This document shows positions 53,504 to 62,405 of a stretch of DNA of 64,000 bases, one piece after another (position 1 is the first letter of the stretch; every line of letters starts with the position of its first letter). Source of the stretch: Gordonia sp049847105 (GTDB taxonomy: Bacteria > Actinomycetota > Actinomycetes > Mycobacteriales > Mycobacteriaceae); the NCBI RefSeq assembly GCF_049847105.1, contig NZ_JBNCNS010000005.1:310001-374000 (forward strand), given 5' to 3'. The notes below the pieces were generated by a model, which searched no databases, was not told where the DNA came from, and saw nothing but the letters and a program-made list of their open reading frames with translations. The position numbers were made by a program, and so were the translations under genes.

Positions 53504-54142
53504 CTACTCGCCTGCGAGATCGGCGGACAGGTCGGCCACCTCCACGCCCTCGGGCACCTGCACCTCGGTGATCCGTTCGGGGACATCGTCGAACTCGAGT
53601 TTCAGTGCCTTGCTCATCGTCGCGTGCATGTCGTACATCGTGGTGATGTAGGTCAGCTGGAGGATCTGGTCCGGCGGCAGGTGTTCGGCGAGCACGTCGA
53701 ACACGCCGTCCGGTACCCGCCCGCCGTCGAGCACGAGCGCATCGGTGTAGGCGAGCACCGCTCGTTCGAGCGGGGAGAACAGGTCGCTGACCTGCCACGC
53801 CGGGATGGCCGCGATCTTGTCCTCGGGCATCCCGAGCGATCGCATCTGCTTGCAGTGCTGCGAGAAGACGAACTGGCTGCCGCGCGCATACCCCGCCCGG
53901 CCCTGGCCGAGCTCACGCAGCAGCGGATCGACGGTCGAGTTGCGGTACAGGGCGAATCCGCGCACCGCGTGACCGAACACGGCGGGGGACTGGGCGAAGA
54001 CGGTCCACCAGTCGCCCGGCGTCGCGTGGATGGTGCCGTGGTCGACGGCCGGGTCCTTGTCCTTTCCGAAGAGGTGATCGTAGAAGTAGAGGATCTTCTC
54101 ATCGGTGACGTCGGCACGGTGGACCTCGGGCAGGCGTGGCAT
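53504..54142 (-). CDS. carboxymuconolactone decarboxylase/AhpD-like family protein
   Basis: 212 residues of the AhpD-like helical fold. The region where AhpD has CxxC reads QFVFSQHCKQMRSLGM, with only one cysteine, as in CMD-type members; LSPLERAVLAYTDALVLDGG is the second conserved helix. Probably an enzyme acting on a ring or lactone intermediate rather than a peroxidase. The ATG at 54142 has AAAGGAA upstream. It lies 25 bases downstream of the VOC gene, in one operon controlled from the TetR/VOC divergent promoter. Confidence 0.84.
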   Translation of the reverse strand: MPRLPEVHRADVTDEKILYFYDHLFGKDKDPAVDHGTIHATPGDWWTVFAQSPAVFGHAVRGFALYRNSTVDPLLRELGQGRAGYARGSQFVFSQHCKQMRSLGMPEDKIAAIPAWQVSDLFSPLERAVLAYTDALVLDGGRVPDGVFDVLAEHLPPDQILQLTYITTMYDMHATMSKALKLEFDDVPERITEVQVPEGVEVADLSADLAGE

Positions 54143-54167
54143 CGGGTTCCTTTCTCGGCGGTGCAGG

Positions 54168-54734
54168 TCAGTTGGATGCGTGAACGTGGCGGTCGGCCGC
54201 CGTCTTTGGTTCATGGGAAACATCCGCATCGGTGAATTCTCTTGTCCAGCAGGCGAACTCCAATAGAACGCCATCGGGATCTTGGAAGTAGAACGACCGC
54301 ACGAAGGTACCCGGGTGCACGTGGCGCGAGACGCCGGCAGGGCTGTCGTCGTGGTTGAGCACCGGGCTGACCGCGACGTCCTCGGCCTCCAGTCGGGACC
54401 GGTACTCGTCGAACTGTTCCGGCGGCACGGCGAAGGCCACATGGTTCATCGACCCGACGGCGCTGGCGAGTTCGCCTTCGTCGGGCCGTCCCTTGGGTGC
54501 GGCGATCCCGGGTGCGGCCTCGGGGGAATCCGCCAGCCAGAAGAACGCCACCGTGTTGCCGCCGCCGCAGTCGAAGAAGAAATGCTGGCCGAGTCCCGCC
54601 GGCAGGTCGAGTGTCTTGACCAAGGGCATGCCGAGCACGCCCGAGTAGAAGTCGATCGTCCGGCGCATGTCGGCACACACCAATGCCAGGTGATTGATGC
54701 CGCGGAGTTCGAACTTGGGGTTCGTGGTCGACAT
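54168..54734 (-). CDS. VOC family (glyoxalase/dioxygenase-type) protein
   Basis: 188 residues with the paired beta-alpha-beta-beta-beta modules of the vicinal oxygen chelate superfamily. Metal ligands are likely the histidine in GINHLALVCADM, the histidine in SMNHVAFAVP and the glutamate in DGVLLEFACW, as in extradiol dioxygenases and related enzymes. The ATG at 54734 has GGAAGGAG six bases upstream. Divergent from a TetR gene across a palindromic operator and followed by the CMD gene, so a regulated catabolic pair is inferred; substrate unknown. Confidence 0.86.
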   Translation of the reverse strand: MSTTNPKFELRGINHLALVCADMRRTIDFYSGVLGMPLVKTLDLPAGLGQHFFFDCGGGNTVAFFWLADSPEAAPGIAAPKGRPDEGELASAVGSMNHVAFAVPPEQFDEYRSRLEAEDVAVSPVLNHDDSPAGVSRHVHPGTFVRSFYFQDPDGVLLEFACWTREFTDADVSHEPKTAADRHVHASN

Positions 54735-54750
54735 GGAGCTCCTTCCCGAA

Positions 54751-54787
54751 CATGACTTGACTGTCATGTCATCTTCTTGGATAGTCT
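54751..54787 (+). promoter_or_regulatory. TetR operator and promoter between VOC and TetR genes
   Basis: Inverted repeat CATGAC-TTGACT-GTCATG (54751-54768) contains a consensus-like -35 TTGACT, followed 19 bases later by TAGTCT (54782-54787), five bases before the TetR GTG. Auto-repression and control of the VOC operon by the encoded TetR protein are inferred. Confidence 0.6.
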
Positions 54788-54792
54788 TGAAC

Positions 54793-55419
54793 GTGGCGAA
54801 GTCGTCTGTCAACACCCCGACAGCACCGGTTGATTCGCTGTCGCCGCGGGGGAGGGCGACGCGTGACTCGCTGCTCGACGCCGCCACCCGGGTCTTCGAG
54901 CGCGTCGGCTTCCTCGACGCCCGGGTCGAGTTGATCGCGCAGGAGGCCGACGTCTCGTACGGCACCTTCTACCGGTACTTCGAATCGAAGGAAGAGGTCT
55001 TCCGCGAGCTGAGTACGCGGCTGTTCACCGATGTCCATCTCCGCGAACCGTCGGCACCGGGCCGGACGCCGGCCGAGCGGCTGATCGCCTCCAATCACGC
55101 CTATTACCAGGCGTATCGCCGCAACGCTCGCATGATGGCCATCGTCGAACAGGTCGCGACCTTCAACTCCGAGTTCCGAGAGTTGCGGCATCGGCATCGG
55201 GCGCAGTGGATCGAGCGGACCGCCACCGCGATCGCACGATGGCAGGACGAGGGTCGCGCGCGGGCCGCGCTCGACCCCACCATGGCTGCGCGGGCGATGG
55301 CGGCGATGGTCGACCACAGCCTGTACCTGTGGTTGGTCCAGGGCGAGGACGCCGACGAGACGAAGTTGCTCGACACCCTCGACCAGATGTGTCTGGGCGC
55401 GTTGGGCCTCGACGATTGA
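54793..55419 (+). CDS. TetR/AcrR family transcriptional regulator
   Basis: 208 residues. N-terminal helix-turn-helix (about 18-62): RATRDSLLDAATRVFERVGF...VSYGTFYRYFESKEEVF, typical of TetR. The C-terminal ligand/dimer domain resembles regulators of fatty-acid or aromatic acyl-CoA metabolism (HSLYLWLVQGEDADETKLLDTLDQMCLGAL). The GTG at 54793 follows a -10 element; longer in-frame starts would include the operator. It probably controls the divergent VOC-CMD operon and perhaps the downstream acyl-CoA dehydrogenase-phosphotransferase pair. Confidence 0.88.
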   Translation: MAKSSVNTPTAPVDSLSPRGRATRDSLLDAATRVFERVGFLDARVELIAQEADVSYGTFYRYFESKEEVFRELSTRLFTDVHLREPSAPGRTPAERLIASNHAYYQAYRRNARMMAIVEQVATFNSEFRELRHRHRAQWIERTATAIARWQDEGRARAALDPTMAARAMAAMVDHSLYLWLVQGEDADETKLLDTLDQMCLGALGLDD

Positions 55420-55648
55420 GACCACGGTCGTCCACGCGTGGGCGGCCGGAGACGAACGGGGAGATCGATGACGATCGACGAGTTCGCGGATCCTCCACGA
55501 CGGCGGATTCGTTCCGGAGCGCGCTGACCGGGTCCCTCGCCGACGCCACGGAGTTGTCGATTCCGGGTACATCGGCCCGTTGCATGCCGTGGCGGTTCGA
55601 CGCCGCGCGACCTGGACACAATGATGACCCGATGAGAAAGAGCACATG

Positions 55649-56842
55649 ATGACCGACCTGGCGACTTCCGTACCGGGCGACGACTTGGCCCAGCTATGCG
55701 CTCGCATGCGCGCCTTCATCGACGACGAGGTGATCCCGCGCGAGCGCGAGCTGACCGGCGACGAGGATGCCTCCACCGAGGTTCTCGGCGGATTACGCTC
55801 CCGTGCAAAGGAACTCGATCTGTGGGCACTCGGCCACCCGTCGGACGTCGGCGGTGGTGGTGTGCCGTTCATGGACTTCGTCCACCTGAACGAGATCATC
55901 GGACGATCGGAGTTCGGTCAGCTCGCGGTCGGTTCGGTGACCATGCAGGACACCATCATGCTGCACAAGCACGGCACCGAGGAACAACAGCGTCGGTGGA
56001 TCCCCGGCATGGTCGCCGGTGACCTGCTCCCGTCGGTGGGGCTGACCGAGCCAGAGGTCGCCGGATCCGATCCGACACTGATCGCGACCCGTGCGGAGCT
56101 CGACGGCGAGACCTGGGTGATCAACGGCCACAAGTGGTTCACCACCGGCGTCAACCGCGCGGCGTATTGCTCCGTGTTCGCGCGGACCGAAGACGAGTCG
56201 GCGCCCCGACATTCGCGGATCAGCTCGATCATCGTGCCGACCGACACTCCGGGATTCGAGATCGTCCGCGCGATCCCGACGATGGGTCATGACCCGAGTG
56301 ACCACTTCGAGGTCCGTCTGACCGATGTCCGGGTTCCGCGGGAGAACCTCCTCGGCGAACGGGGTAAGGGCTTCGTGATCGCCCAGGACCGGCTCGGTCC
56401 GGGCCGGATCTTCCACTGCATGCGGTGGCTCGGCCAGGCCCAGCGCGCATACGAATTGATGTGTGAGCGCGCCAATTCCCGCTTCGTCCATGGCTCGTTG
56501 CTGGCCGAGAAGGGTGAGATCCACCGATACATCTCGGAGTCGGCGGCGGAGATCCAGGCGGCCCGCCTGATGACCCTCGATGCTGCCCGGGTGATGGACA
56601 CCGGCGACGATGCGCGCGTCCAGATCGGCCTGATCAAGTTCTGGGGTGCACGTATGCTCCACAACGTGATCGACCGTTCGATCCAGGTGCACGGCGCTCT
56701 CGGCCTGACCGCCGACACGCCACTGGAGCGGATGTACCGACAGGCCCGCTACGCGCGCATCTACGACGGTCCGGACGAGGTGCATCGGATGTCGACCGCG
56801 CGCCGGTTGCTCCGCGACCCCGACGCCGCGCCGTGGCGGTGA
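55649..56842 (+). CDS. acyl-CoA dehydrogenase (ACAD10/11-like)
   Basis: 397-residue flavoprotein that would make a 2,3-double bond in an acyl-CoA. N-terminal helical domain, the FAD-binding beta domain (LTEPEVAGSDPTLIATRA...WFTTGVNRAAYCSVFAR) and the C-terminal domain with RSIQVHGALGLTADTPLERMYRQAR are intact. The catalytic-base region reads YDGPDEVHR, as in ACAD10/11-type enzymes rather than the YEGT of classical short-chain enzymes. It overlaps the phosphotransferase gene as GTGA. ACAD10/11 in animals are fused or linked to an APH-fold kinase for 4-hydroxy acids, so the pair may oxidise hydroxy or branched acids. Confidence 0.9.
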   Translation: MTDLATSVPGDDLAQLCARMRAFIDDEVIPRERELTGDEDASTEVLGGLRSRAKELDLWALGHPSDVGGGGVPFMDFVHLNEIIGRSEFGQLAVGSVTMQDTIMLHKHGTEEQQRRWIPGMVAGDLLPSVGLTEPEVAGSDPTLIATRAELDGETWVINGHKWFTTGVNRAAYCSVFARTEDESAPRHSRISSIIVPTDTPGFEIVRAIPTMGHDPSDHFEVRLTDVRVPRENLLGERGKGFVIAQDRLGPGRIFHCMRWLGQAQRAYELMCERANSRFVHGSLLAEKGEIHRYISESAAEIQAARLMTLDAARVMDTGDDARVQIGLIKFWGARMLHNVIDRSIQVHGALGLTADTPLERMYRQARYARIYDGPDEVHRMSTARRLLRDPDAAPWR

Positions 56843-58212
56843 GCACGACGATGACCGACAGCAGTGAGGCGCTGGCCGCCGGGATCGGCGCCGTGCTGGC
56901 GAAGGCCACCGGCGCGGAGATCGTCGTCGACGGCGTCCGCCGGCTCACCGGCGGAGCCAGCCGTGAGACCTGGGCGGCGCGCACGCACTCCGGTGTCGGG
57001 GAGCGCACCGTGGTGCTGCGGCGCGACCCACCGGGTCATGGCGAACCCGCCCGGATGCGTGCCGAGGCCGCCTGTCTGCGTGCCGCGGCCGATGCGGGCG
57101 TTCCGGTCCCGACCCTGATCGCCGCGGGCGACGACGCGCCGGGGATCGACGCCCCCTATCTCGTGACCGACATGGTGGCCGGCGAGGCGATCGCCCGGAA
57201 GATACAGCGCGACGAGGAGTTCGCCACGGTGCGTGGCCACCTCGCCCGGGAGATGGGCCGGGTGCTGGGGCTGATCCATCGCACTCCTACCGACACGCTC
57301 GACATGCTCGACGACCGCGATCCGGTCGACCTCATCGAGACGATCTATCGGGACGTCGACGACCCGCGACCCGCGGTCGAGACCGGCCTGCGATGGCTTC
57401 GCGACCATCGACCAGGCCGACGGCCGGACACCCTGGTGCACGGCGACTTCCGCATGGGAAACCTGCTGATCGACAACTCGGGCATCCGGGGTGTGCTCGA
57501 TTGGGAGCTCGCTCATCTCGGTGACCCGATCGAGGATCTGGGGTGGTTGTGTGTGCGCGCGTGGCGCTTTGGCCAATCGCCGCCGGTGGCGGGGGTCGGC
57601 TCACGCGAGGACCTGCTGGACGGTTATGGCGACGTCACCGGCGACCGTCCCGACCTCGAGGAGCTGCACTGGTGGGAGGTCTACGGAACACTTCGATGGT
57701 TGGTGCTCAGCCGATTTCAGGCCTACCGGCACCTCAGCGGCGCCGAACACTCGCTGGAACTGGCGGCGGTCGGTCGCCGGGTCTGCGAATCGGAGTACGA
57801 CCTGCTCCTCGCACTGGGCCTGCTCGACGAGCCCGGGCACGATGCGCATGCCACCGCTGCGGCCAACAGACTGCACGATCGGCCCGCGCTGACGGAGATC
57901 CTGGACCTCGTGTCCGAGACGCTCCGAGACGACGTCCTGGGTGCGTTGCCGGCCGAGAGCGGACGAGAGAAGTACCTGCTGAGGATCTGCCTGAATCTGC
58001 TCGGCATGGTCGATCGTGAGATCGACAGCAGCGCAGATCAAGTCGTCGTAACGGATGGTTTGGCGGCACTGGGTTTCGCCGACGAGGTGACGCTCGCACA
58101 GGCGATCCGCGCCGGAGACGTCGATCCGGCGGCGGCCGGTGTCCGTCCCGCGATGTCGGCGGCGGTGCTCGCTCGTCTTCGGGTTGCGAATCCCCGTCAT
58201 TTCGATCGTTGA
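56839..58212 (+). CDS. APH-fold phosphotransferase fused to a DUF6285 domain
   Basis: 457 residues. The aminoglycoside phosphotransferase-like kinase domain (about 25-340) has RLTGGASRETWAAR (nucleotide loop), catalytic LVHGDFRMGNLLID and metal-binding GVLDWELAHLGDP. The last 110 residues (DRPALTEILDLVSETLRDDVLGAL...LRICLNLLGMVDREI) match DUF6285, usually a separate small gene beside such kinases. With the coupled acyl-CoA dehydrogenase it suggests phosphorylation of a hydroxyacyl-CoA substrate, as in ACAD10/11; aminoglycoside resistance is unlikely. The GTG at 56839 gives a four-base overlap; an ATG at 56851 is an alternative. Confidence 0.87.
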   Translation: MSTTMTDSSEALAAGIGAVLAKATGAEIVVDGVRRLTGGASRETWAARTHSGVGERTVVLRRDPPGHGEPARMRAEAACLRAAADAGVPVPTLIAAGDDAPGIDAPYLVTDMVAGEAIARKIQRDEEFATVRGHLAREMGRVLGLIHRTPTDTLDMLDDRDPVDLIETIYRDVDDPRPAVETGLRWLRDHRPGRRPDTLVHGDFRMGNLLIDNSGIRGVLDWELAHLGDPIEDLGWLCVRAWRFGQSPPVAGVGSREDLLDGYGDVTGDRPDLEELHWWEVYGTLRWLVLSRFQAYRHLSGAEHSLELAAVGRRVCESEYDLLLALGLLDEPGHDAHATAAANRLHDRPALTEILDLVSETLRDDVLGALPAESGREKYLLRICLNLLGMVDREIDSSADQVVVTDGLAALGFADEVTLAQAIRAGDVDPAAAGVRPAMSAAVLARLRVANPRHFDR

Positions 58213-58446
58213 TGACGGCGTGAGGTCCACAACGGCCGGGACCCCGTGGTCGGATGGTGTCGGTTGTGGCGGCGGAGACACCCACAATCAGTGCCCGTGA
58301 CCGCGCCAATCGTGGTTCACTTGTCGCGGTCAGCCTGTGCCGGTGGATGTCCGCGCCTGGACAGTCATACGTCGTCGCATCGCCGTCCCTGACGGGCGCA
58401 GGTTGGGGGAGTGCCGGGTGGGCTGGGGGAAATGGGGAGGACCTTC

Positions 58447-59457
58447 ATGTGGCGGAAACCTGTCGTCGTGGGCATTGCCGTGTGCATCGCGATCGTGGGC
58501 GCGCTGACGGGAGCCCCGTCCGCGGGGGCGGTACCGGCACCGGTACCGGACGTGTCGACTCCCGCCGCGAGCGGGGCGAGACTCGTCGCCGTCACGATGT
58601 CGTCGCCGGCACGCGCGACGGTGACGGTCTATTCCGCCGCGATGGGGAGGCCCATCAACCTGTCGGTGCTTCTTCCGCGGGATCAGGGGACGCCGCGGCC
58701 GACGCTCTACCTTCTCGACGGTATCGACGGCGGTGTGTATACGAACTACACCGAGAGCGGGTGGACTCGCCAGACCGACGTCGCGCGATTCATGGCCGAC
58801 AAGGATGTCAACGTCGTGCTGCCCATCGGGGGAACGGGTTCGTATTACACCGACTGGACGTCGCGGGATCCGGTGCTCGGACTGAACCGCTGGGAGACGT
58901 TTCTGACCAAGGAATTGCCGCCGCTCATCGATTCCCGCTTCCGGGGAAACGGGGTGAACGCCATCGGCGGGCTCTCCATGGGGGCTCTGGGCGCAATGTC
59001 GCTTGCCGTACGGAATCCCGAGCTCTATTCGGGCGTCGCGGCATTCAGCGGTTGCCTCGACCAGGGGAGTACCGAACTCCGCCAGGCGACCGCGGCAACG
59101 GTGGCCACCCGCGGCGGTAACCCCGACAACATGTGGGGACCGCCGGGCGACTCGGACTGGGCGGCGCATGATCCTGCTGCTCGTGTTTCCGCGCTCAAAG
59201 GAAAGCCGATCTATGTCGCGGTCGGCAACGGGCTCCCTGATCCCTCACTCGGGCTCGCCGGTATCGCGTCGCCCGTGGGCGGCATCCTCGAGAGTGTTGC
59301 TCTGCGATGCACGATGAGTTTCCGGGAGAAGGCGGACCGGGCCGGCGTCAGGGCGACCTACGACTTCCGTGCCGGACTGCACTCGTGGGGTTACTGGGAT
59401 CAGGATCTCCACCGCGCGTGGCCGACGCTGGCCAAAGCTCTGCGCGTCGGCCGCTGA
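58447..59457 (+). CDS. antigen 85/corynomycolyltransferase family esterase
   Basis: 336 residues with a cleavable signal peptide (MWRKPVVVGIAVCIAIVGAL...SAGA). The fold landmarks match antigen 85: TLYLLDGIDGG, GSYYTDWTSRDP, RWETFLTKELPPLI, nucleophile S177 in GGLSMGALGAM, acid E282 in ILESVALR, and H312 in HSWGYWDQDL. Such enzymes transfer mycolic acids between trehalose and arabinogalactan in the cell wall. The ATG at 58447 has GGGGAGG six bases upstream, preferred over an ATG at 58432. No mycolate synthesis genes adjoin it. Confidence 0.88.
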   Translation: MWRKPVVVGIAVCIAIVGALTGAPSAGAVPAPVPDVSTPAASGARLVAVTMSSPARATVTVYSAAMGRPINLSVLLPRDQGTPRPTLYLLDGIDGGVYTNYTESGWTRQTDVARFMADKDVNVVLPIGGTGSYYTDWTSRDPVLGLNRWETFLTKELPPLIDSRFRGNGVNAIGGLSMGALGAMSLAVRNPELYSGVAAFSGCLDQGSTELRQATAATVATRGGNPDNMWGPPGDSDWAAHDPAARVSALKGKPIYVAVGNGLPDPSLGLAGIASPVGGILESVALRCTMSFREKADRAGVRATYDFRAGLHSWGYWDQDLHRAWPTLAKALRVGR

Positions 59458-59511
59458 CGGGCCGCGCGACGCGGACGCCACATCGTCTTCGTCGCGAGAA
59501 TCATCCAGTGC

Positions 59512-59778
59512 CTAGATCGATCCGGCCCAGCGTGCGATCAGATCGCGAATGCGTTGCTCGGTGAAGAGGTCCGCGCCGGTGTCCGGGTCGATGTACGGCG
59601 AGGCATCGGCGGCGACGACGAGCCGGTACCGATCGGGATTGTCCAGGTTGTGTACGACCCCGCCGATTTCCACCCGTGCGGACCTGCCGGGCGTCGTGAC
59701 ATGGAAACCGTGCGGCCGCGTGAGCGCGTTCAGTTCCTCGATCTTGGAATGTGACGGACCCGGGACCTGAAAGCTCAC
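59512..59778 (-). CDS. hypothetical small protein
   Basis: 88 residues, cytoplasmic, no signal or membrane segment. Readable features are NPDRYRLVVAADASPYIDPDTGADLFTEQRIRDLIARW at the C-terminus (landmark only) and VEIGGVVHNLDNPD. No family recognised. The GTG at 59778 is preceded by AGGAGG seven bases upstream, which argues that it is a real gene. It converges on the mycolyltransferase gene. Confidence 0.7.
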   Translation of the reverse strand: MSFQVPGPSHSKIEELNALTRPHGFHVTTPGRSARVEIGGVVHNLDNPDRYRLVVAADASPYIDPDTGADLFTEQRIRDLIARWAGSI

Positions 59779-59941
59779 AATGCGACCTCCTCGGTGTCGA
59801 CGATCTTTCCCACTGCCCCAGGGTAGGGCGGTGGCGGCTGGAGGCGGACGTCCGTGCGGGCAGTGGTGCGCAACAACAAGAAAGGTACTCTCGCAAGGGT
59901 GCCTGACCTGCGATGACAGTCGTGCGAAACCGGGTCACTCC

Positions 59942-60724
59942 TCAGGCACCGGCGCCGCCGTCGACCGGCACGATCGCGCCGGTCACCATCGAGGCGCGGT
60001 CACTGAGCAACCACGCGGCCGCCTCCGCCACCTCGCGGGGCTCGGCCATCCGGCCGAGCGGGATAGACGCGTTGATGTGCTCGATGATGCCAGGTGTCGC
60101 TGCCTCCCACGTGTCGATCATCTCCGTGGCCGTGCCGCCGGGGGCGATCCCGTTCACGCGGATCTTGTGAGGGGCCCAGCTCACGGCGGCACTCTCGGTG
60201 ATGCTGTTGAGTGAGCGCTTCATGGCACCGTACGCGGGCAGGTCGGGGTTCGCGCGCCGGCTACCGATGCTCGAGGTGTTGACGATCGCCCCGCCGCCGC
60301 CTCGTCGCATGAGCGCGGCCTCGGCGGTCATCGCAGTCCAGTGCGCCCGGAAGTTCACCGTGAATTGCTCCTCGATGTCCTCGTCACTCGTCATGTCGAG
60401 TGGGCCGGGCTGCTGGATCGCAGCACCGTTGTTGAACGCGCCGTCGAGCTGTCCGTGAAAGTGCTCGATGCGGTCGATCGCAGCGCCGATACTTGCGCGG
60501 TCGGCGAGGTCCACTGGCACGGCATCCGCCTCGGCACCGTCGGCACGGATCTCTTCGACGATCTGCTGCAGTGCATCGATACTGCGGGCAGCGAGCACGA
60601 CGCGAGCGCCTTCCTGCGCAAAGAGCCGGGCCGCGGCCGCCCCTATCCCGCGGCTCGCGCCGGTGATGAACACGACCTTTCCGGCGAGCATGCCGATGGG
60701 TGCGATGTCTTTGTTGTTCGTCAT
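59942..60724 (-). CDS. SDR family NAD(P)-dependent oxidoreductase
   Basis: 260-residue classical short-chain dehydrogenase. Cofactor motif TGASRGIG at about 21-28, NNG (a variant of NNAG), catalytic serine in NTSSIGS, YGAMK with catalytic Tyr/Lys, and the C-terminal LLSDRASMVTGAIVPVDGG. Substrate unknown. Divergent from the XRE regulator gene (86 bases between starts), which may control it. Confidence 0.92.
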   Translation of the reverse strand: MTNNKDIAPIGMLAGKVVFITGASRGIGAAAARLFAQEGARVVLAARSIDALQQIVEEIRADGAEADAVPVDLADRASIGAAIDRIEHFHGQLDGAFNNGAAIQQPGPLDMTSDEDIEEQFTVNFRAHWTAMTAEAALMRRGGGGAIVNTSSIGSRRANPDLPAYGAMKRSLNSITESAAVSWAPHKIRVNGIAPGGTATEMIDTWEAATPGIIEHINASIPLGRMAEPREVAEAAAWLLSDRASMVTGAIVPVDGGAGA

Positions 60725-60810
60725 GGTGACAGCGTCAGGCAGCCTTCACGCCGGATACAGGCACAGTCAGTACCAGGATCCATCGGCGCACGAGCGTCCA
60801 TACTCGGGGT

Positions 60811-61662
60811 ATGGACAAGCAGGAGCTCGGGGAGTTTCTCCGGAGCCGTCGCGAGCGACTCCGCCCGGAGGACGTCGGCCTCCCGTCCGGTTCGCGCCGG
60901 CGGACACCAGGTCTTCGTCGCGAGGAGGTCGCGGTCCTCGCGCACATCTCGACCGAGTACTACGTCCGCCTGGAGCAGGGCCGGGCGCCGCGACCGTCGA
61001 GTGAGGTCCTCGCCGGGATCGGAGGCGCGTTGCGGCTCACCGATACCGAGTCCGATCATCTCCACGTCCTCGCAGGGACCGCTCCGAGCCGTACCGCACT
61101 GCATCGACGCGACGTCCGCCCCAGCGTCCTCGCGCTCCTCGAGCGGCTACCCCAGACGGCCGCTTTCGTGACGTCCGCGGTCTTCGAGGTGCTGGCGTGG
61201 AACGACCTCGCTGCCGCCCTCATGGAGGACTTTGCCGCACTCGCGCCGGGCGACCGCAATCTCGCGCGCCGAGCATTTCTCCCGCCGACCCACGCCGAGA
61301 CGGCGCTGTACGGGGTCTCGGACGCCGCAGAGTTCCGGCATCACGTTGTCATGGAGCTTCGCTCGACCGTTGCCCGGTACCCGTCCGACCCCGCCGTGTC
61401 AGCCCTCGTCGAGGAGCTCCGCAATGCCAGCCCCGAGTTCGCCCGACTCTGGGAACGCCATGACGTGCAGGCTGCGCCGATGCTCACGAAGACTTTCCGT
61501 CATCCGGTCGTCGGGGAGATCACCGTCGACTGCGACTCACTCACACTCACCGACCGCGACCAGACGCTCGTGCTCTACAGCGCACCCCCGGGGTCCCCGT
61601 CCGCCGAGGCCCTGGCGCTTCTGAATGTGCTCGGCGTGCAAGCCAGGGACTACCTGCCGTAA
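60811..61662 (+). CDS. XRE family regulator with MmyB-like ligand-binding domain
   Basis: 283 residues. N-terminal helix-turn-helix (about 5-75) of the form RRRTPGLRREEVAVLAHISTEYYVRLEQGRAPRPS, then the MmyB-like domain (about 105-270, VFEVLAWNDLAAALM, LVLYSAPPGSPSAEALALL) that in related proteins binds fatty-acyl ligands. CATACT six bases before the ATG suggests a leaderless message. Probably controls the divergent SDR gene, a common arrangement in actinobacteria. Confidence 0.9.
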   Translation: MDKQELGEFLRSRRERLRPEDVGLPSGSRRRTPGLRREEVAVLAHISTEYYVRLEQGRAPRPSSEVLAGIGGALRLTDTESDHLHVLAGTAPSRTALHRRDVRPSVLALLERLPQTAAFVTSAVFEVLAWNDLAAALMEDFAALAPGDRNLARRAFLPPTHAETALYGVSDAAEFRHHVVMELRSTVARYPSDPAVSALVEELRNASPEFARLWERHDVQAAPMLTKTFRHPVVGEITVDCDSLTLTDRDQTLVLYSAPPGSPSAEALALLNVLGVQARDYLP

Positions 61663-61694
61663 CCGAGTGGCAACGCGCAACGGCCGGACAGCAG

Positions 61695-61729
61695 AGACGC
61701 GGCCCCCGATCATCTCGGAAACCGCGTCT
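61695..61729. terminator. hairpin between XRE gene and tRNA-Val
   Basis: AGACGCGG (61695-61702) pairs with CCGCGTCT (61722-61729). It could end the XRE transcript or, from the other side, the tRNA transcript. Confidence 0.55.
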
Positions 61730-61744
61730 GAACTGTGTAAATAG

Positions 61745-61819
61745 TGGTGCGCGATACTGGGATTGAACCAGTGACCTCTTCCGTGTCAGGGAAGCGCTCT
61801 CCCACTGAGCTAATCGCGC
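61745..61819 (-). tRNA. tRNA-Val (anticodon GAC)
   Basis: Cloverleaf on the reverse strand: acceptor GCGCGAT/ATCGCGC, D-loop AGTGGGA, anticodon loop CTGACAC, T-loop TTCAATC. The CCA end is encoded (61745-61747). It is the last of three co-directional tRNA genes. Confidence 0.96.
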
Positions 61820-61842
61820 GTGACTATGAAGTTGGTGTTCTT

Positions 61843-61916
61843 TGGAGGCGGCGACGGGAATCGAACCCGTGTGCACGGCTTTGCAGGCCGTTGCCTCACC
61901 ACTCGGCCACACCGCC
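61843..61916 (-). tRNA. tRNA-Cys (anticodon GCA)
   Basis: Acceptor GGCGGTG/CGCCGCC (one G-U pair), anticodon stem ACGGC/GCCGT with loop CTGCAAA, T-arm ACGGG-TTCGATT-CCCGT. CCA is encoded at 61843-61845. Confidence 0.96.
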
Positions 61917-61940
61917 AATTGCGAGAGGACTCGCTCGCCG

Positions 61941-62013
61941 AGCGGATGACGGGATTCGAACCCGCGACCCTCACCTTGGCAAGGTGATGCGCTACCAGCT
62001 GCGCCACATCCGC
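61941..62013 (-). tRNA. tRNA-Gly (anticodon GCC)
   Basis: Acceptor GCGGATG/CATCCGC, anticodon stem TCACC/GGTGA with loop TTGCCAA, T-arm GCGGG-TTCGAAT-CCCGT. The 3' CCA is not encoded (CGG follows the discriminator T) and must be added. Confidence 0.96.
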
Positions 62014-62225
62014 ATGGTCGGGAGCTGATCTTGTGGATCTTTTGTTGCTCTCGACGCGAAGCAGAACACTATCGGACCACTCCACACCTAGCCAAATCGC
62101 CTGGTCAGCGCATCGCGTCATGCCGGTGAAACATGACGACACGACGACAGGGTGGGGATTTGGGTTCCGCATGCCAACCCGTGTAATCTTCCTCCTCGTG
62201 CACTGGCGCCGAGCGCGCCGAGCGC

Positions 62226-62297
62226 GGTCCCGTGGCTCAGTGGAAGAGCGTCCCGTTCACACCGGGAAGGTCGCTGGTTCGATCCCAGCCGGGACCA
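62226..62297 (+). tRNA. tRNA-Val (anticodon CAC)
   Basis: Forward strand: acceptor GGTCCCG/CGGGACC, D-loop AGTGGAA, anticodon stem TCCCG/CGGGA with loop TTCACAC, T-arm GCTGG-TTCGATC-CCAGC. CCA is not fully encoded. Divergent from the other three tRNA genes across about 210 bases. Confidence 0.96.
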
Positions 62298-62405
62298 CCG
62301 AGTCAAAGGCGTCATTGCGCTGTCGCGCACAACATCTGCACTACGTCGGCTGTCTTCCGGGCCGGGGTCGGCACCCAGGCCAGGAAACCGACCCTTTGCG
62401 CTTAT

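Noticed and set aside
61745..62297. Integration site of a prophage or island at the tRNA cluster
   Set aside because: No integrase, no direct repeat of a tRNA 3' end and no island genes are seen in the window.
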